Source: Nitrospirillum amazonense (lineage in GTDB: Bacteria > Pseudomonadota > Alphaproteobacteria > Azospirillales > Azospirillaceae). Taken from it: DNA of 64,000 nt. The notes beneath the pieces are model-generated. The model did no database searches. It worked only from the letters and a program-made list of their open reading frames with translations, and was not told the origin of the DNA. Positions 59,021 through 64,000 of the stretch are shown here, in pieces (within the stretch, counting starts at the first letter, position 1; each line of letters opens with the position of its first letter). The stretch spans positions 1 to 64,000 of the forward strand of contig NZ_VITN01000009.1 of the NCBI RefSeq assembly GCF_007828045.1, written 5' to 3'. Position numbers and translations under genes: made by a program.

Positions 59021-59343
59021 TGGCAAAGGTTGTCTTCTCTCCGCTTGCGAAAGAGGACCTCCGCCAGATTTGGTCATACATCTACACGGAAAACCCGAAG
59101 GCGGCCGATGACCTGATCGATGCCGTTTTCCATTTTGCGGAGAAGTTCGCGGATTTTCCCAAGCTGGGCCGGGATTTGGGCGATGTCACCGCTGGATTGC
59201 GGAGTTTCCCCGTCGCCAAATCTTACGTGGTCCTCCATCGCGTAACCGGCCGCGTCGTCCAAATCCTCCGCTTGGTTCACGGGCAAAGGGATTTCGACGC
59301 GATCTTTGACGGGTTCAAGGATCAAGGCCCCCCAATATCGTAA
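59020..59343 (+). CDS. ParE/RelE-family toxin
   Basis: 107 residues with the typical VVFSPLAKEDLRQIWSYIY start and the AKSYVVLHRV...VQILRLVHGQRDF end of the plasmid-stabilisation family. ParE toxins target DNA gyrase; RelE members cut mRNA. The start is set by the 1-bp overlap with the antitoxin stop. The last 22 bp overlap the convergent thiE gene. Confidence 0.93.
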   Translation: MAKVVFSPLAKEDLRQIWSYIYTENPKAADDLIDAVFHFAEKFADFPKLGRDLGDVTAGLRSFPVAKSYVVLHRVTGRVVQILRLVHGQRDFDAIFDGFKDQGPPIS

Positions 59344-59927
59344 TCATCCCAGGCCGCCAGCAGCTCCCCGACCATGGCGCCGGGGTCGCTTGCGCGCATG
59401 ACCGTGCCCATGACTGCCAGGCCGGCAGCGCCGGCCGTGCGGGCCTGCGCCGCGTTGGCGGGGGTGAGTCCGCCCAGGGCCACGGCGCCGGGCAGGCGGG
59501 ACAGCGCCTGGGGGCCCAGGGCGGGACCATAGCCGGGCTTGGACGCGGTCTCGAAAATGGGGCTGAGGGTGGCGTAGTCGGCGCCACCGAGGCCTTCCTC
59601 CGGATGATGGCGCGAGATGCCCACCAGGGCCCGTGGTCCCAGGCGGGCCCGGGCCGCCGCCACGTCGCCGCCCGCCCCGAGATGCACGCCGTCGCACAGT
59701 ACCGCCGCCGTCAGGTCACCATGCACCGTCAGCAGGGCGCCATGGTGGCGGGCGATGGGTCGCAACTGGCGCACCAAATCCAACCGCTCGCAGGGGGCCA
59801 AATCCTTCTCCCGCACGCTGGCCCAGCGGCAACCGGCGGCGAAGACCCGGTCCAGCAACCGCGGCAAGGGCATGCTCGCTTGGCGGCGGTCGGTGATGAC
59901 CAGCAGCGCGGGATATGGCAACTCCAC
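59322..59927 (-). CDS. thiE: Thiamine phosphate synthase (ThiE/TenI type)
   Basis: 201 residues, TIM barrel: LLVITDRRQ, SVREKDLAP, GVHLGAGG, YATLSPIFET and ALGGLTPANA. ThiE joins the thiazole and pyrimidine halves of thiamine. The short length and YATLSPIF stretch also fit TenI (thiazole tautomerase), so the exact role is not certain. It begins with GTG two bases after the thiG stop, last in the thiOSGE unit. Confidence 0.88.
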   Translation of the reverse strand: MELPYPALLVITDRRQASMPLPRLLDRVFAAGCRWASVREKDLAPCERLDLVRQLRPIARHHGALLTVHGDLTAAVLCDGVHLGAGGDVAAARARLGPRALVGISRHHPEEGLGGADYATLSPIFETASKPGYGPALGPQALSRLPGAVALGGLTPANAAQARTAGAAGLAVMGTVMRASDPGAMVGELLAAWDDYDIGGP

Positions 59928-59928
59928 C

Positions 59929-60898
<970 letters not shown>

Positions 60899-60912
60899 GC
60901 GCGCTTCCTTAT

Positions 60913-61028
60913 CCCTCAATCGCCGGGACGCCGGCATCCGCCGGCTTGGCTTCCTCGCTCCGCCGCGCGGTACTCGCTCCGGCGGACGCGGTCGCGTCCG
61001 ACAAGGGCATGAGTCAAGGTCTCATGCC
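60913..61028 (+). repeat. Dispersed multi-hairpin repeat, copy 5, in the thi operon
   Basis: Stem I is GCCGGC/GCCGGC with loop ATCC (60930-60945). Stem II is TCCGCCG/CGGCGGA (60959-60965, 60980-60986). Stem III is GGACGCG/CGCGTCC (60984-60999). The fourth stem GGCATGAG/CTCATGCC (61006-61028) overlaps the last codons and stop of thiO. Confidence 0.85.
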
Positions 61029-62204
61029 GTTGGTATGTCGTTCCTGGAACCGCCCGATGCCGAAGGGCGCCAGCAGCGGGTCCACCCGGCCGGTCTGGAT
61101 GTGGTCGGCGACCAAGTCGGCCGTGCCGGGGGTCAGCAGGATGCCGTTGCGGTGGTGGCCGGTGGCCATGACCAGGCCGGCGACATCGGGCACGGGCCCC
61201 AGGATGGGGGCGTCGTCGCGGCTGCCGGGGCGGTGCCCCACCCACATCTCCTCGATGGGCAGCTCCTCCACCCCGGGCAGGGCCCGCCACGCAGCCTCCA
61301 GCAGGGCCAGCACGCCGCCGGCCGTCAGATGGTCGTCCCAGCCCTTGTCCTCGGTCGTGGCGCCCACGATCAGGCGGCCGTCCAGACGGGGCACGAGATA
61401 GCATTTGGGCGGCCACACCACATGGCGCAGCAGCGGCTGGGCGGCATCCATGCGCAGGGCCAGCATCTGGCCCTTCACCGGCCGCACCGGCGGCACCGCG
61501 CCCTCCGGCAACCCCGCCAGCTGGCGCGACCAGGCGCCGGCGGCCAGCACCACCACGTCGGCGGGCTTCAGCGCGCCGTCCACCACCACGCCATCGACGC
61601 GGCCCGCTGTCAGCGACAGGGTCTCCACGGCGGCACCCTCGTGCAGGCGGGCGCCCGCCTTCACGGCGGCGGCCTTCAGCGCCACGGCCAGCTTGCGGTT
61701 GTCCACCTGGCCGTCATCGGCGCCCAGCACGCCGGCGGCGGCGCGGGGGTTCAACCACGGCTCCCGTTCCTTCACCTGGGCGCCCGTCAGCCAGGCGACG
61801 TTCAGGCCCAGGCCGCGCTGGAACTCGAAGCCGCTACGCAGCACCTCCACATCGTCGCGGGTCAGGGCCACCTGCACCGTGCCGTCGGTGCGCAGGTCGA
61901 CGGGCAGGCCGCTGTAGGCCTCCAGCTCGGCGGCGAAGGCGGGCCAGCGCCGCTGGCTGTCCAGGGTCAAGGGCAGCAGCGCCTGTTCCCCCGGTTCCGT
62001 CTCCACGGCGGCCGCCAGCATGCCGGCGGCGGCATGGGTGGCGCCGCCACCGGCCCGGCCCTGGTCATAGATGTCGACCGTGCTGCCGGCGGCGGCCAGG
62101 CGCCAGGCGATGGACAGGCCGATGCAGCCGGCGCCGATGACGATCACCCGGGAGGTGACGGACGGCTTGGCGGATGAATGGCCCGAGGGCGGATGATAGG
62201 TCAC
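61014..62204 (-). CDS. thiO: Glycine oxidase ThiO
   Basis: 396 residues, FAD-dependent amine oxidase: VIVIGAGCIGLSIAWRLA (dinucleotide fold), GGATHAAAGMLAA, and the C-terminal ATGHHRNGILLTPG. It oxidises glycine to the imine used by ThiG. The open frame runs to an ATG at 62231, but that codon lies inside the TPP riboswitch, so GTG 62204 is chosen, with AAGGGAG 11 nt upstream. It leads the thiOSGE unit. Confidence 0.9.
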   Translation of the reverse strand: MTYHPPSGHSSAKPSVTSRVIVIGAGCIGLSIAWRLAAAGSTVDIYDQGRAGGGATHAAAGMLAAAVETEPGEQALLPLTLDSQRRWPAFAAELEAYSGLPVDLRTDGTVQVALTRDDVEVLRSGFEFQRGLGLNVAWLTGAQVKEREPWLNPRAAAGVLGADDGQVDNRKLAVALKAAAVKAGARLHEGAAVETLSLTAGRVDGVVVDGALKPADVVVLAAGAWSRQLAGLPEGAVPPVRPVKGQMLALRMDAAQPLLRHVVWPPKCYLVPRLDGRLIVGATTEDKGWDDHLTAGGVLALLEAAWRALPGVEELPIEEMWVGHRPGSRDDAPILGPVPDVAGLVMATGHHRNGILLTPGTADLVADHIQTGRVDPLLAPFGIGRFQERHTNGMRP

Positions 62205-62207
62205 GGT

Positions 62208-62305
62208 CTCGCGATCTCCCTTCGCCGGCATGATCCGGAGCAGGTTCCATGGGTCTGATCTCAGCCGCGGGCCTGATGGTCAGGCGGGCGGCACCCCAGT
62301 CGATG
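62208..62305 (-). ncRNA. TPP riboswitch (THI element)
   Basis: On the minus strand the core motifs appear in order: GGGGTGCC, GGCTGAGATCAGACCC, ACCTG and CCGGATCATGCCGGCGAAGGGA. The 3' end overlaps the AAGGGAG ribosome site of thiO, so thiamine pyrophosphate binding probably blocks translation initiation. Confidence 0.93.
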
Positions 62306-62496
62306 GCGGGAACGATGGCGGAGGGGGCGTCCGAATTCAAGGGTCTTGGCATCATGCCTGGGTGACGGGGGCCGCGTTCGACATCACCCGTCCGGGCGCG
62401 CCGATGTGCCGTCGCCCTAACCCATCAGGGATTTGACAAGTAGGCCGATTGTCTGGACTCTGCGAACCTTAGGGGTCCAGCTACCAAGGTCTGCTC

Positions 62497-63357
62497 ATGT
62501 TTGCCGCCATCGGCCTGCTCGGCGTGTTCATCTGCGTGTTCGGGTCGTTCATGATCTTCGGCGGCAAGATCGGCATCATCCTTGAGGCCCTGCCCGGCGA
62601 GTTCATGACCATCGGCGGCGCCGCCATCTGCGGCTTCATGGTGGCGAACAGCACCCACACCATCAAGCAGGCGCTGGGTGCGGTGAAGCGCATCTTCCCC
62701 GGCGCCAAGTTCCACAAGAAGGAATACATGGAGCTGCTGTCGCTGCTCTATCAAATCCTGAAGACGATGAAGACCAAGGGCGTGCTGGCCATTGAGCAGC
62801 ACATCGAAAAGCCCTTGGAAAGCAACATTTTCAACGCCTACCCCTCGATCATGAAGGACCCGTTCACGGTCAAGTTCATCGCGGATTACCTGCGCATGTT
62901 CTCCATCGGTGTGGACAACCCGCATGAGCTTGAGGCGCTGATGGAGCAGGAGATCGACAAGGCCAAGCACGAGGACCTGCACTCCAGCCACGCCTTCCAG
63001 ACCATGGCCGACGCCATGCCCGCCCTGGGCATCGTCGCCGCCGTGCTGGGCGTCATCAAGACCATGGCGTCCATCACCGAGCCGCCCGAGGTGCTGGGCA
63101 AGCTGATCGGCGGCGCCCTGGTCGGCACCTTCATGGGCATCTTCCTGTCCTACTGCATCATCGCCCCGATCGCCTCGCGGCTGAAAGGCGTGGCGGAGGA
63201 GGAGAACCAGTTCTATCACGTCATCCGGGCGGCCATCACATCCCACCTGGCGGGCTACGCGCCCCAGGTCTCCATCGAGGCGGCGCGAAAAAAGGTGCCG
63301 ACGGAGTACATGCCGGACTTCAACGAGTTGGAAGAGGCGCTGTCGGCGATTAGTTAA
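62497..63357 (+). CDS. motA: Flagellar motor stator protein MotA
   Basis: 286 residues, four transmembrane helices. Pro residues of the ion channel are in MADAMPALGIVAAVLG and YCIIAPIAS. The cytoplasmic loop with charged residues that push the rotor lies about 60-180. It needs MotB, but no motB follows; the next 467 bp is a repeat and a gene-free stretch. AAGG lies upstream of the ATG. Confidence 0.97.
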   Translation: MFAAIGLLGVFICVFGSFMIFGGKIGIILEALPGEFMTIGGAAICGFMVANSTHTIKQALGAVKRIFPGAKFHKKEYMELLSLLYQILKTMKTKGVLAIEQHIEKPLESNIFNAYPSIMKDPFTVKFIADYLRMFSIGVDNPHELEALMEQEIDKAKHEDLHSSHAFQTMADAMPALGIVAAVLGVIKTMASITEPPEVLGKLIGGALVGTFMGIFLSYCIIAPIASRLKGVAEEENQFYHVIRAAITSHLAGYAPQVSIEAARKKVPTEYMPDFNELEEALSAIS

Positions 63358-63369
63358 TTAGTTAGTGTT

Positions 63370-63480
63370 CCCTCAAGTGCCGGGCGCGGCCATCCGGCAG
63401 CTAGGCTTGTCCTCGCATTCCAGTGCGCTGACGCTCCCCGGAATGCCCCGGCGGCCCGGTCGGGGCCTACAGCGGCGGAC
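63370..63480 (+). repeat. Dispersed multi-hairpin repeat, copy 6
   Basis: Begins CCCTCAAG 12 bp after motA. Stem II is a perfect GCATTCC/GGAATGC (63415-63421, 63440-63446). Stem III is GGCCC/GGGCC (63453-63467). It ends with CTACAGCGGC, shared with copy 3. Stem I is weak here. Confidence 0.8.
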
Positions 63481-63824
63481 GCCCACCCCATCCCAAAGTT
63501 TAGGTCAAGGTAGGCGCGGCCGTGCCAGAGCTTGGCCGTGCACCCGCAACTCAGCCATGCCGCACCGCAACCCCGAATCGGTCTTAATGCGATTGACCTG
63601 GGGCGTCGGAGAGGCCAATTACGATGCCATGCGAATAGAGCGTCATCCCATCGGCCCGGCATGCATCACGACAGCCGCCCGCGCCTGACGCTTTGCCATG
63701 GCCGCCTGTTCCTGGGCGGCCATTTTCACGAGGCAGCATCCATCGCGCCTTGCCAACGGCGCCGTCCCCTGGGGAACGGCGACGGGCGGGTGTCGGGCCG
63801 CCGAAACAACATAGGAGACGTAAT
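63481..63824. other. Gene-free stretch before the DJ-1/PfpI gene
   Basis: No domain-bearing frame, RNA gene or clear operator is seen. The promoter of the downstream gene should be here. Confidence 0.4.
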
Positions 63825-64000
63825 TTGACCGATCAGCCGCTCGCCGGAAAAGCCGTTGCCATCCTCATCGCCAACGGCTTCGAAGAAGTGGAAATGACCG
63901 AAGCCCAGCGCGCCCTGCTGCGCGCCGGTGCCGCGCCCAAGATCATCTCGCCCGAGCAGGGTCTGGTGAACGGCTGGCACGGCACGTCCTGGGGCCACTA
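63825..64000 (+). CDS. DJ-1/PfpI family protein, 5' part only
   Basis: The first 58 codons are inside the window. The start is TTG 63825, with AGGAG 8 nt upstream. KAVAILIANGFEEVEMTE is the classic DJ-1/PfpI opening with the conserved Glu. AGAAPKIISPEQG follows. Members act as protein or nucleotide deglycases, or as stress proteases. The catalytic Cys lies outside the window. Confidence 0.85.
   Translation, partial: MTDQPLAGKAVAILIANGFEEVEMTEAQRALLRAGAAPKIISPEQGLVNGWHGTSWGH

Overview
This is a chromosomal window from a high-G+C alphaproteobacterium, probably Rhodospirillales/Azospirillaceae-like. That placement is inferred from gene content and order (comF-grxC-nitrilase, prsA-type PPIase divergent from secA, argJ-mutT, ldt-ycbK, thiOSGE) and was not computed. 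About 55 protein genes, one tRNA-Arg, one TPP riboswitch, two toxin-antitoxin loci and a dispersed structured repeat family are supported. There are no rRNA genes, CRISPR arrays, phage genes or intact insertion sequences. Most of the long open frames antisense to real genes are GC-rich shadows and are omitted.

Layout. 1-1141 holds no gene I can support. 1.1-5.4 kb: M23 endopeptidase and clpB, convergent. 5.7-8.6 kb: MOSC protein, a zeta-like GST divergent from a LysR regulator, and an MmcQ-like protein coupled to an M48 membrane protease. 10-16.6 kb: S4 RNA-binding protein and Suv3-like helicase, two unknown envelope proteins, and an L-isoaspartyl methyltransferase-like gene. 16.7-22.5 kb: htpG, an L,D-transpeptidase, a Tat-exported YcbK-like peptidase and a small secreted protein. 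22.6-29.3 kb: dctA, a helical protein, and two divergent orphan histidine kinases. 29.3-34 kb: ArsC-like reductase, an oversized GlmS-like protein and an SDR lacking its catalytic lysine. 34-37 kb: phenylalanine/tyrosine catabolism (phhA, Lrp-type regulator, hppD). 37-42.7 kb: mazEF, nitrilase-grxC-comF, a methyltransferase, mutT and argJ. 42.9-48.5 kb: PPIase, secA, two small genes, greB. 48.7-55.2 kb: chemoreceptor, M1 aminopeptidase, YbjQ-like and membrane proteins. 55.3-59.3 kb: tRNA-Arg, polA, and a ParE toxin with a frameshifted antitoxin. 59.3-62.3 kb: thiOSGE under a TPP riboswitch. 62.5-64 kb: motA and the start of a DJ-1/PfpI gene.

Themes. Envelope maintenance (M23, LDT, YcbK, PPIase, SecA) and proteostasis (ClpB, HtpG, M48, PCM) dominate. 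clpB and htpG carry near-identical heat-shock-type promoters with the same 15-nt spacing. An Lrp-type gene sits between phhA and hppD, and a matching 22-bp operator lies before each side, which suggests one regulator controls the pathway. The most unusual element is a roughly 100-130 bp multi-hairpin repeat in six intergenic copies. Its central stem changes sequence between copies while keeping its pairing.
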